A stretch of DNA of 64,000 bases from Kribbella antibiotica (GTDB taxonomy: Bacteria; Actinomycetota; Actinomycetes; Propionibacteriales; Kribbellaceae), in NCBI RefSeq assembly GCF_004349055.1, contig NZ_SMKX01000022.1, positions 22,137 through 86,136 on the forward strand. The letters run 5' to 3'. Below, piece after piece: positions 28,390 through 36,399 of this stretch. Position numbers and translations under genes: made by a program. Every line of letters begins with the position of its first letter. Position 1 is the stretch's first letter. Below the pieces are notes generated by a model. It was not told where the DNA came from and made no database searches. It saw only the letters and a program-made list of their open reading frames with translations.

Positions 28390-30471
28390 ATGAACTGGAC
28401 CAAGCGCCGCGGCACTGCCGTAGTGGGTTGCGCGGTCGCCGTCGCCGCGGCGGTCGCTGGGTTACAGGGGCTGCCTGCCCCGGCCCAGGCGGATCCGCCG
28501 CCGGACAACAGGTCGCAGCTGCTCGACGTGAGTACGCCGACCCGCGCCGATAAGGAGAAGCTGCTCAAACTCGGTTTCGACGTCACCGAGCAGGCCGACG
28601 CCGACTCCGTCACGGTGTTCGCCGGGGACGCCCGCGAGCGGAGCCTGCTGAAGTCCGCCGGCTACCAATGGACCGTCAAGGTCGCCGATGTCGAGGAGCA
28701 GAACCGTCTCGACCGCGTCAAGGACGCCGCGTATGCGGCCAAGACCACCGTCTCGCCGCTGCCCAGCGGGCGCGACACGTACCGTCGGCTGGCCGACTAC
28801 GAGGCGGACCTGACGTTGCTGGCCAAGCGGTACCCGAAGCTGGTCAAGCCGATCACGCTGCCCTACAAGACCAGCGAGGGCCGCCCGGTCCGGGGCGTCG
28901 AGATCACCACCAACCCGCAGAACGTGACCGACGGCAAACCAGTCTTCTTCCTGATGGGCGCGCACCACGCGCGCGAGTGGCCGTCGGCGGAGACCGCGAT
29001 CGAGTACGCCTTCGATCTCACCAAGAACTACGGCAAGAACAAGCGGATCACGTCGATCGTGCAGAAGACGCGCACCATCGTCGTACCGATCATCAACGTC
29101 GACGGCTACAACACCTCGCGCGAGGCCGCGCCCAAGGGTGACTTCAGCAAGTTCGATTACGAGATGAAGCGCAAGACGTGTGAGGCGACGGCCAAGACGC
29201 TGCCCGAGGAGCTCGGCGGCGACTGCGGCAATAACCCGCAGGGCGTGCAGCGCGGTACCGACCCCAACCGGAACTACCCGGGCTTCTGGGGTGGGCCGGG
29301 CGCGAGCACGAACTACCGCAGCGAGACCTACCGTGGTGACCAGCCGTCGATCCTGCCCGAGGTGCAGAACGTCCGCTGGGTCGTCTCCAACCGCCAGGTG
29401 ACCGGACTGATCACCCTGCACACCTTCGGGAACCTGATCCTCCGTCCGCCGGGCGTCATGGCCGTGGGTGCACCCCCGGACGAGCCGATCTACAAGGCGC
29501 TAGGAGCGTCGCTGGCGGTAGACAACGGCTACACCAACCAGCCGAGCTACCAGCTGTACGACACCACCGGATCGACCGAGGACTGGAGCTACTGGGCAAC
29601 CGGCGGCCTCGGTTTCACCTTCGAGATCGGCTCGTCCTTCCATCCGCCGTACGCCGACGGGGTCATCGCGCACTACCTCGGCCAGGCGCCGGCACCAGGC
29701 GCGGGTACGGGCGGTAACCGCGAGGCCCTGCTGACGATGAGCGAGGCCACCGGCAACGCCAAGCTGCACTCGACCCTCCTCGGTGCGACCGCACCCGGCC
29801 GCACGCTGAAGATCGCGAAGACCTTCCAGACACCCACCTCGCCGGTCATCCAGCCGGACGGTACGGCGAAGGACCCGATCATCTACACCGACAAGCTCGA
29901 GTCGACGCTGACGACCGGCATCGGCCCGTTCAAGTGGTCGGTCAACCCATCCACCCGCCCGTACGTCGCCGGCCGCTGGGGCCGCGACCCGGTCGCACCG
30001 ACCCAGCCGTCGGTCACCTTGACCAACCCGGACGGCATTCCGGTCAAGGGCCAGGCCGAGACTGCGACGTTCACGATCAAGGCGCCGCCGGAGGCCGACA
30101 ACGGCAAGGCCTCGATCAAGATCGGCTGGAACAAACCGGACGTCGACTGGGACGTCTACATCTACGGGCCGGATGGCAAGCAGGTCGCGCAGGCGGCGTC
30201 GCTGGCCGACCCAGAGGTCGCCGTCCTGCTCGACCCGGTACCAGGCCAGTACACGGTCCAGGTGGAGAACTTCGACGGTGGTGAGACGGCCGACTGGACC
30301 GGCTCGGTCGAGTTCGCCCCGCCGACACCCGCGTCGTACACCGGTGTCAAGGAGAGCTGGAAGCTGAGCTGCTACACCAAGGCCGGCAAACTCCTCGGCA
30401 CCCGCGACGTCACCGTCGACCGCGGTAAGACCGTCTGGGTCGGCGACCCCTGCCGCCGCTACAAGGGCTGA
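28390..30471 (+). CDS. Secreted zinc carboxypeptidase (M14 family)
   Basis: A 693-residue exported metallopeptidase. Signal peptide 1-34 (RRGTAVVGCAVAVAAAVAG) ends near PAQA. A propeptide-like region runs to about 125. The M14 catalytic domain follows with zinc ligands H193 and E196 in HHAREWPSAE, substrate-binding GTDPNRNYPGFWGG, the third ligand in LHTFG, and the catalytic Glu in FTFEIGSSF. A C-terminal beta domain (VDWDVYIYGPDGKQVA) resembles PPC-type pre-peptidase modules. I use the ATG at 28390, where the signal peptide starts; the reading frame upstream is promoter region shared with the divergent GH27 gene. It probably trims peptides outside the cell. Confidence 0.9.
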   Translation: MNWTKRRGTAVVGCAVAVAAAVAGLQGLPAPAQADPPPDNRSQLLDVSTPTRADKEKLLKLGFDVTEQADADSVTVFAGDARERSLLKSAGYQWTVKVADVEEQNRLDRVKDAAYAAKTTVSPLPSGRDTYRRLADYEADLTLLAKRYPKLVKPITLPYKTSEGRPVRGVEITTNPQNVTDGKPVFFLMGAHHAREWPSAETAIEYAFDLTKNYGKNKRITSIVQKTRTIVVPIINVDGYNTSREAAPKGDFSKFDYEMKRKTCEATAKTLPEELGGDCGNNPQGVQRGTDPNRNYPGFWGGPGASTNYRSETYRGDQPSILPEVQNVRWVVSNRQVTGLITLHTFGNLILRPPGVMAVGAPPDEPIYKALGASLAVDNGYTNQPSYQLYDTTGSTEDWSYWATGGLGFTFEIGSSFHPPYADGVIAHYLGQAPAPGAGTGGNREALLTMSEATGNAKLHSTLLGATAPGRTLKIAKTFQTPTSPVIQPDGTAKDPIIYTDKLESTLTTGIGPFKWSVNPSTRPYVAGRWGRDPVAPTQPSVTLTNPDGIPVKGQAETATFTIKAPPEADNGKASIKIGWNKPDVDWDVYIYGPDGKQVAQAASLADPEVAVLLDPVPGQYTVQVENFDGGETADWTGSVEFAPPTPASYTGVKESWKLSCYTKAGKLLGTRDVTVDRGKTVWVGDPCRRYKG

Positions 30472-30482
30472 GTCACGCAGCA

Positions 30483-30517
30483 GGCCCCTCGGCAATCGAG
30501 CAATACGCCGAGGGGCC
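30483..30517 (+). terminator. Terminator after the M14 peptidase gene
   Basis: Perfect 11-bp inverted repeat GGCCCCTCGGC / GCCGAGGGGCC with a 13-nt loop, 12 nt after the stop codon. Confidence 0.75.
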
Positions 30518-30623
30518 CGCAGCGCGGAACCGCTGGGCCGGAACCTTGTCCGATCCGATGCACGGGGATGCCACGATCGAGGCGCTTGAGGCGGGGTGGG
30601 ATCCGGTGGAATTGCGTAGAGAT

Positions 30624-30641
30624 CGATCCGCCGGCGGATCG
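30624..30641. promoter_or_regulatory. Perfect 18-bp palindrome upstream of the GAF-LuxR gene
   Basis: CGATCCGCCGGCGGATCG is its own reverse complement. It lies in the 382-bp gap before the regulator gene (30472-30853), about 215-230 bp from the start. A dimeric regulator site is likely; which protein binds is unknown. I see no gene in the gap. Confidence 0.45.
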
Positions 30642-30853
30642 TGTAGTTAAGTCTCGTGTCCGAGGAACAACACGCACCTTAACCACATGCCTCGAGATCC
30701 CTGTGTGAGTCGTGCTCTTTACACGCCCTGGCCGGTTCCACAGATACGTGATCTGATGACACTCAGTAACAGATCGACCTCCGCGCACGATAGGTCCGGA
30801 GTGGGACTGGGGTGAACTGACCTGGGTACAGGTTCGCGAGTAGGTGGGGATGT

Positions 30854-31861
30854 GTGGTGTTGGTGTCCGCGGGGAGTGCGCGTCCGAACGTCAGCCCGAG
30901 TGTGGCGATTGTCCTGTACGAGGCGTTCAAAAAGATGTCAGGCTCGTTGGTCGGCAACCACTATGCGCTGTACGACTACGCGCGAGTGGTGATGACGAAG
31001 ATCGCTCCTGTCGACGCGTTCTATGTCGGTCTGATCCATGCGGGGACAAGGGTTCGATTCCCTTACAACTACGACGGCGCGCGGCATGACGACTCGGATG
31101 TCCACACCATCGGTCGGGACGGACTGACTGCCTGGCTGCTGGCCAACAAGCGGACTTATCGGTTCGACTTCGACCATGGCTTCTTGCTGAATGGGGGAAT
31201 CGGGTTCGGCGATGTCCACAAACGCTCAGCCGATGCTGTGACGGTGCCGCTCCTGTCTCGGACCCTCGATGGGTCCGAGGTGTTCGGGATGATGTCGATG
31301 CAGAGCTATGAGCCGGGCGTCTACAGCGGGGAGGCAGTGGCTGCCTTCGAGTGGATCGCCGAGGTGATCGGCCGGGTGCTGGCGCGTGAACAGGAGGATC
31401 GCGATGCACTCGGGGTGTTGAACTCTGGGACCGGCGACGCCCTTGGCGATGACTTCCTGACGTCGGATCAGATGGTGGAGTACCTGGTCGAGCAGATCGG
31501 AGCGGTACGGCGGCGGGCGGAACAGGTGCTGGACGATGCCGGCATGACCGTGGACCGGGCTCGCGGTGTGCTGGCTGATGTCACCACCGACTGCCTACGC
31601 ATCCAAGCAGAGCTGGTCGAGATGACCTTGCTGGTTGATGACCGCCCTACCTTGCGGTTCAACACGTTGACACCTGCGGAGCAGACGATCGCTGTGCTGC
31701 TGGCTGACGGATTGAGTAATCAGGCGATCTCCGAGCAGTTGCGGCCGACGAGCATCAACACTGTCAAGACCCATCTGAAGAACATCGCCGGGAAGTACGG
31801 AATGAGCACTCGAGCGGAGATCGCTGCTGACGTGGTCAAGCACCTGGGGCTGGTGCACTAG
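30854..31861 (+). CDS. GAF-like sensor domain with C-terminal LuxR-type HTH regulator
   Basis: A 335-residue cytosolic regulator. Residues 25-190 look like a GAF domain (VDAFYVGLIHAGTRVRFPYNYD, then VTVPLLSRTLDGSEVFGMM). A helical linker follows. The LuxR/FixJ DNA-binding domain is at about 268-330 (LTPAEQTIAVLLADGLSNQAI, then TVKTHLKNI and KYGMSTR). No receiver or kinase domain is present, so it probably responds to a small ligand or to redox. GTG at 30854 has GTGGGGAT nearby. It stands alone, pointing toward the minus-strand envelope operon but ending before it. Confidence 0.82.
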   Translation: MVLVSAGSARPNVSPSVAIVLYEAFKKMSGSLVGNHYALYDYARVVMTKIAPVDAFYVGLIHAGTRVRFPYNYDGARHDDSDVHTIGRDGLTAWLLANKRTYRFDFDHGFLLNGGIGFGDVHKRSADAVTVPLLSRTLDGSEVFGMMSMQSYEPGVYSGEAVAAFEWIAEVIGRVLAREQEDRDALGVLNSGTGDALGDDFLTSDQMVEYLVEQIGAVRRRAEQVLDDAGMTVDRARGVLADVTTDCLRIQAELVEMTLLVDDRPTLRFNTLTPAEQTIAVLLADGLSNQAISEQLRPTSINTVKTHLKNIAGKYGMSTRAEIAADVVKHLGLVH

Positions 31862-31868
31862 CGTGCGG

Positions 31869-31885
31869 CTCACCCGCGGGGTGAG
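31869..31885 (+). terminator. Hairpin after the GAF-LuxR gene
   Basis: CTCACCC-GCG-GGGTGAG begins eight bases after the stop codon. The short stem without a T-run makes this a moderate candidate. Confidence 0.4.
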
Positions 31886-32132
31886 TTGAGCGACGGCGCT
31901 TCTCACCCGGCACGGTATGGCGTTGCTGACTACGCTCCGTGCAGCATCGGGGTGAACGTCGCTGAGCATCCGTGAAGCGGGGTTTCAGCTGGGGGAGTAG
32001 GTCTTCGCGCCGTCGCGCTGACGGTGTCGAATAGGTGGGGGAGGATGTCCGTGTGCTGGATACCGTTCAGGGGGATGAGGTCGGTGTGCTGAGCCGATGA
32101 GCAGAGTCGGCCAGTGATTGACGAAACCTGTT

Positions 32133-32174
32133 GGGGTGCGATGCATCGGGTGATCACTCGATGCGTCGCACCCC
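32133..32174. terminator. Strong bidirectional-looking hairpin in the 31862-32184 gap
   Basis: A 16-pair stem (GGGGTGCGATGCATCG / CGATGCGTCGCACCCC) with one T/G pair and a 10-nt loop. It starts 11 nt after the lipoprotein stop on the minus strand, so it most likely ends the envelope operon. The remaining 320 bp of the gap show no gene. Confidence 0.65.
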
Positions 32175-32184
32175 ATTGGTCTGC

Positions 32185-33315
32185 TTAGCGAGGGCAGGTC
32201 GGGTCCATCAGGACCAAGCGCATTGAGATCGCCTCCACCGGGCCGTTCGGAGCGTGGTAGCCGGTCCAGTCGATGCCCACCCCTTGGGTCAGAATGCGCT
32301 GGCCCGGCACTCCCAGCTCGACCAAGATCCCTTTCGCGGCGTTGGCCCGAGCCTTCGACAGCGGATTGCTCGGATTGTTCTCCTTGTACGCCGTGGTGCC
32401 CGTGAGCACGATGTTGAACCCGGTCTGCTTGAGACCCTTCGCCAGCCCCCGAAGCGCATCCCGGGCGCGGTGCCGGTCGATGAAGGTTGCGCTGTCCGAT
32501 GCGAAGCCCAGCTGCGCTTCGTTGAACTTGAACTGCCTGCAGAGGTTCCTCGGGTCCGGTGGAGCTGGTCGCTTCGTCACGCCAACGGTGGGTAGTGAGG
32601 CCGCACGGCGGCCGGCTGGCAACGAGTCCGATGCGATCTGGATCGGTTTCACTGCTCCCGCCTCGGCCAGGACGTCGGTCCATAGCGCGGTGAGCCGGGC
32701 GGAGTCCGGGGAGGTCAAGCGTCCTTGAGGTGCGGCTGTCTGGCCGAGTCCGGTCATCAGCACCGAGATTCCGTTGAGATCGGGCGAGTAGTGTCCAGCC
32801 TTCAGCTTTTTGCCGATCGTAACCGGGTCGCTGTCGAGCACCGACAGATCCTTCAGCGACAGCGGCCCGGTGGTGTCCAGGCCGCTGTCGATGGTGATGA
32901 TCTGCTTCGGCCCGGGCAGCGAACTGATGTTGTCCCGGGCGACCTTGATCGCGGAGAACAAGCTGGCCTCTCCGGCGTCCGCTGGGTACTTCGTCACGAT
33001 CGACGGGATCTCCTTGAGTAGCTTCTTGGTGAACTGCTCGCAGGCTTTTGTGGTCCCGTGTGTGCAGGCCAGGTCGCTCTTCGCCACCATCTTCGGATCC
33101 CCGGTCACCGAGACGATAACGAGCCGGTCGCCGCGCTCGATCGCGGCGTTCAGCGCAGCACTTGCGGCCTGCGTCAGCAAGGGGGCCGGCATGTTCTGCC
33201 GATTCCCGATGACCAGCGCCGTAGCACCGCCGTGCTGCTCGGGCGGGCCGCACCCGGTAAGGCCGAGCAAGGCGGCACAGACCAGACCGACGGTGAGAAT
33301 ACGTGGTATTTGCAT
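32185..33315 (-). CDS. Lipoprotein with C-terminal OmpA-like domain
   Basis: A 376-residue predicted lipoprotein: signal ILTVGLVCAALLGLTGC with a lipobox cysteine at about residue 22. The middle 200 residues look like an alpha/beta fold (ATALVIGNRQNMPAPLL; TIDSGLDTTGPLSL). The C-terminal 100 residues resemble an OmpA-type peptidoglycan-binding domain (LRGLAKGLKQTGFNIVLTGTT; LSKARANAAKGILVELGV). I infer anchoring at the outside of the membrane with contact to peptidoglycan. ATG at 33315 has GAGGAAC upstream. Last gene of a four-gene minus-strand operon. Confidence 0.75.
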   Translation of the reverse strand: MQIPRILTVGLVCAALLGLTGCGPPEQHGGATALVIGNRQNMPAPLLTQAASAALNAAIERGDRLVIVSVTGDPKMVAKSDLACTHGTTKACEQFTKKLLKEIPSIVTKYPADAGEASLFSAIKVARDNISSLPGPKQIITIDSGLDTTGPLSLKDLSVLDSDPVTIGKKLKAGHYSPDLNGISVLMTGLGQTAAPQGRLTSPDSARLTALWTDVLAEAGAVKPIQIASDSLPAGRRAASLPTVGVTKRPAPPDPRNLCRQFKFNEAQLGFASDSATFIDRHRARDALRGLAKGLKQTGFNIVLTGTTAYKENNPSNPLSKARANAAKGILVELGVPGQRILTQGVGIDWTGYHAPNGPVEAISMRLVLMDPTCPR

Positions 33316-33325
33316 GAGATGTTCC

Positions 33326-34117
33326 TCAGGTTCCGGGATCGGTGCGGCGTCGTGGGGTGTAGGCCAGCAGTACTTCCGTTGCCTCGGGCTCACCGAGGTT
33401 GCGGCTGATCCGCTCGACCTTCTCCTCGTGGGCAATGCCGGCGAAGCCCTCCGCCAGTTGTTCCTCCAGCAGCTGCGCCTCTTGCAGACGAGTGGCGTCG
33501 GATCGAAGATCACTCAGTAAGTGACCCTCCGTCGTGGCCGACTCGCGCTCGCGCCCGAGGCGCCGGAGCAACCAGTCGCGCTCTCCGGACAGTTCGTTGA
33601 GCAAGCGTTGGCGGTGCCGGTCATACGCATGCTTCGACGCCAGGATCGCGGTCGCCGAGAACACGATCGCCAGCAGGACGGCGACGAACAGCCGTTCGCG
33701 AAGGGAGTCGGAGTCCGCAGCGGAGGTACCGGCGAACGGATCATCGATGCCTGTACCGAGGGTAGTTGTGTCTCCGATCGGGCTGAAGGTCAGCCGAATG
33801 AGCGCCATCGCTGTCCCCAGAGCCAGCCACAACAGGCCGGTCAGCAGGAGGACCGGAAGCGTTATGTGCTCACGTCGTCGACGTTGGCTGAGAGCAGCGC
33901 CGAAGATCCAGGGCAGGAGGATCGAGACTCCTGTACAGCCGGCCGTGACCACCAGCGCGATCGTGTCGCTGGCATCTTGCAGCAGCAGTTGCGTGTTGAG
34001 ATAGAAGCCCCAGCCGTCGACTGTCGCCAGCCCGAGTACCAGCACCCACCAGCCGACTTCCCGCGCCCAACGGTTCCAGCGCTGCGGTGCTATCGAGGTC
34101 ACGTTGTAGATGCTCAT
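33326..34117 (-). CDS. Four-helix membrane protein with C-terminal coiled coil
   Basis: A 263-residue protein. Predicted helices are at about 21-40, 52-73, 85-107 and 142-161, followed by a charged coiled-coil segment to about 225 (RLLNELSGERDWLLRRLGRE). Family not recognised. The ATG at 34117 overlaps the upstream stop by four bases and has GGAGGG six bases before it. The in-frame region upstream of this is a shadow of the next gene. It could link cytoplasmic coiled-coil partners to the lipoprotein encoded 10 bases downstream. Confidence 0.65.
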   Translation of the reverse strand: MSIYNVTSIAPQRWNRWAREVGWWVLVLGLATVDGWGFYLNTQLLLQDASDTIALVVTAGCTGVSILLPWIFGAALSQRRRREHITLPVLLLTGLLWLALGTAMALIRLTFSPIGDTTTLGTGIDDPFAGTSAADSDSLRERLFVAVLLAIVFSATAILASKHAYDRHRQRLLNELSGERDWLLRRLGRERESATTEGHLLSDLRSDATRLQEAQLLEEQLAEGFAGIAHEEKVERISRNLGEPEATEVLLAYTPRRRTDPGT

Positions 34118-34551
34118 GGTCGGCCCTCCGTCTGCTCCGCCTGCATGGCGAGCTCCACGTCCTTCAGCCGGGACTCGAGTTGTTCGATCCGGGCGTTCGT
34201 GCGGTCCAGGCGGCCCTGGCGTTCGGCGAGTTCGTGGCCGTACTTGCGCCGCCGCTCGAGGTGTTCGAGGGCGATCTGACGCTGCCATTGGTCCCGGACG
34301 AGCTCGACCCGGTCCTCGAGCACCCGCGGTGTGCCCTCGTCGATCGCGCCGTGGGCGTAGAGCTCGTCGACCCGGTCGCGGATCTCGAGCACCAGGCCGG
34401 CCGGGTCCGGACACGACGGATAGGCCTCGAACAGGGCCGGCTTCTGCCGGTCGATCTCGAGGTCTGCGACCGGCTGCCGGAGCCGCCGGAACCAGGCCAC
34501 GATCCGCTGGATGATTCCGGGCACTGCTTCGTCCACGGACATGCTTGTCAT
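34114..34551 (-). CDS. Coiled-coil protein of unknown function
   Basis: A 145-residue hydrophilic protein with no membrane segment. Residues 80-140 form a long charged helix (ALEHLERRRKYGHELAERQG; RIEQLESRLKDVEL). Its start overlaps the previous stop by four bases and GAGG lies seven bases upstream. It is co-translated with another coiled-coil protein and a membrane protein, suggesting one assembly. Confidence 0.6.
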   Translation of the reverse strand: MTSMSVDEAVPGIIQRIVAWFRRLRQPVADLEIDRQKPALFEAYPSCPDPAGLVLEIRDRVDELYAHGAIDEGTPRVLEDRVELVRDQWQRQIALEHLERRRKYGHELAERQGRLDRTNARIEQLESRLKDVELAMQAEQTEGRP

Positions 34552-35243
34552 TCCGACACCTCGCCGGCCCAGCCGCCCATCCGGACGAGCTGCTCGGCGA
34601 GTTCGGCCGGTACGGGCGGCACGTCTTGATCGAGCCGATCGGCCAGGAAGCTTCGGTGCCGGTGATGCTTGACGAGGCTCTCGTCGAAGGTCGACCGCCG
34701 GAGCACCGCCAGCCGGTGGACCAGTTCGAGCTCCGTCTCGTACCGCAGGTTCATGGTCCGCAGTTTGGCCACGAGCTTCGCCTGCCGCTCAACCGCGGTG
34801 GCCAGTTTCGTGGACGTCTTCGAAGCTGCCGCCGCTGCCTCGGTCAGGGCCCGCCGCCGCACCCGCGCCCGGCGTGCGCGCGCCACCTGGTCCAGCTCGG
34901 GCGTCGATGGCGGCGTCGATCGCAGCTGGTTCAACTGCTTGCTGTCGCGGACCTCCTGGTCCCGCAGCTCAGCGATCTGCCGATCCAGTACGGCGAGTTC
35001 CTCGACCGTCGACAGAAGCTCGGACGTCAGGATCTGCCGCAGCCGGCTGAGTGCTTCGTCCCGCTGGGCGAAGAAGAGCTCACGCTCCTGGGTGGTCAGC
35101 GGTCCGGTGTCCAGTTCGAGCAGTGGCTCGTCCCGCCGGGCCACCCGGAGCGCATCCCGGCGCAGCCGGCGCCGCTCCCGCCGACCTAGCTGCTCAGTAC
35201 CGGACGTCAGCTCGGCCACGTCGGTACCCCCGCCTACTCGCAT
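34548..35243 (-). CDS. Long coiled-coil protein, first gene of the envelope operon
   Basis: A 231-residue highly charged helical protein: heptad-like runs at about 50-100 (ELFFAQRDEALSRLRQIL; TVEELAVLDRQIAELRD) and 120-200. No catalytic motif or membrane helix. It is divergent from another coiled-coil gene at 35342 across a 98-bp region with an inverted repeat. Function unknown; a scaffold role is inferred from shape and operon. Confidence 0.58.
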   Translation of the reverse strand: MRVGGGTDVAELTSGTEQLGRRERRRLRRDALRVARRDEPLLELDTGPLTTQERELFFAQRDEALSRLRQILTSELLSTVEELAVLDRQIAELRDQEVRDSKQLNQLRSTPPSTPELDQVARARRARVRRRALTEAAAAASKTSTKLATAVERQAKLVAKLRTMNLRYETELELVHRLAVLRRSTFDESLVKHHRHRSFLADRLDQDVPPVPAELAEQLVRMGGWAGEVSE

Positions 35244-35282
35244 CGTTGCTTCCCTTCGCCACGCAAGGCCTACTGCCTCGCA

Positions 35283-35317
35283 CTGACGGACAAACCGATC
35301 CCGGCTCTGTCCGTCAG
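35283..35317. promoter_or_regulatory. Inverted repeat in the divergent promoter of the two coiled-coil genes
   Basis: CTGACGGAC at 35283 and GTCCGTCAG at 35309 are perfect 9-bp inverted arms with a 17-nt spacer. The second arm ends 24 bp before the GTG at 35342. A dimeric regulator could control both operons together. Confidence 0.5.
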
Positions 35318-35341
35318 GGCGTGAAGACGAGAGGAACCGGT

Positions 35342-36397
35342 GTGAGCAGTCAACGAGTGGTCAGCTTCGAGCTGACCGAGGCCCAGCGGGCCCAGGTCCG
35401 CCGCGTCGTGGCCCTCAACCGAGACATCAGCACCGGCCGGGTCGAGCGCGCCCGGAAACGGATGCTCGCGCAACTCGACCGGCTGACCGCGACGGTCCCG
35501 GCCGTGGCGCTGCCGTCGCGGGCAGCCGTCGACGCGGCCTTCGACAAAACCACCGATGCCGACCGGCCGTCAGGGGAGACTGTCGTTCTCGCAAAGCAGC
35601 TCAGTCAGGCCCGGGCTAGTACGGCGACCGACGACCGCCTGGTCGAGTCACTTCTCGTCCGGGTGCCCGCCATCGAGTCGTTGCCGGAAGCGGTGACGAC
35701 GGCCGTGGCCGAGGTCAGGTCGGCGACGGCTGCACAGCGCGGCGCAGCCGTCGAGACCTTGAAGGAGGCAGTCGAGGCGGCCATCGCAAGGTGTCGCGAT
35801 CGCGAGCAGAGCCAGGTCGAACTCGACCACGCGACCGCGATCAGCGACGCATTGAGTGCCCTAGGCAACGAGCTGCGGGAGAGTCTTCGGGTGAAGGTGA
35901 AGCAGCTGCAGGCCGACATCGCCGCGGCGGCCGAGCGGCACGCCGGCGGGGACGACGTAGTGTCGAAGGAGCTCGTCGTCAGCGCCACCAAGCTCCGGAA
36001 GGAATTCAGCCAGGACGAGGACGACGCGCACACTCTCGCGATTCTCGCCGGCCTGTGGCGCGACCTCGGCTACGAGGTCGACGTCGGAGCCGACCTGTTC
36101 GTTGCCCACGCCGGCCACGACCGCGGCGTTGCTGTCCGGGTGGTCAACGGTGCCGCGATCGCCCAACAGGTCGGCATCACCAACGAACACGGCCAACGCC
36201 GCACCCCGACCCCGGGGTCGCACGACGCCGTCTGCGCTGTGGCTGCCCAAGTAGAGCAACGAGCAGGTAAGGCGGGCCTTCAGGCGACCCATTGCGCCGT
36301 GGAGAACGACGAGAGGACACCACTCGCAACGGCCGTCGTGAGAACGATCACCAACGGCTCGGTCGCTGAGCCACGACACATGCACCACGGAGAATGA
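35342..36397 (+). CDS. Helical/coiled-coil protein, first gene of the kinase-CHAT operon
   Basis: A 351-residue protein. Residues 1-230 are mostly long charged helices (VVAEVRSATAAQRGA-like runs). The last 120 residues form a compact domain (AILAGLWRDLGYEVDVGADLFV; HDRGVAVRVVNGAAIAQ). No known family. GTG at 35342 follows GAGGAAC; I reject the upstream in-frame extension because it lies over the divergent gene. Its final bases overlap the first in-frame ATG of the AAA+ gene. Coiled-coil genes sit on both sides of the shared promoter, so they may interact. Confidence 0.6.
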   Translation: MSSQRVVSFELTEAQRAQVRRVVALNRDISTGRVERARKRMLAQLDRLTATVPAVALPSRAAVDAAFDKTTDADRPSGETVVLAKQLSQARASTATDDRLVESLLVRVPAIESLPEAVTTAVAEVRSATAAQRGAAVETLKEAVEAAIARCRDREQSQVELDHATAISDALSALGNELRESLRVKVKQLQADIAAAAERHAGGDDVVSKELVVSATKLRKEFSQDEDDAHTLAILAGLWRDLGYEVDVGADLFVAHAGHDRGVAVRVVNGAAIAQQVGITNEHGQRRTPTPGSHDAVCAVAAQVEQRAGKAGLQATHCAVENDERTPLATAVVRTITNGSVAEPRHMHHGE

Positions 36398-36399
36398 CC

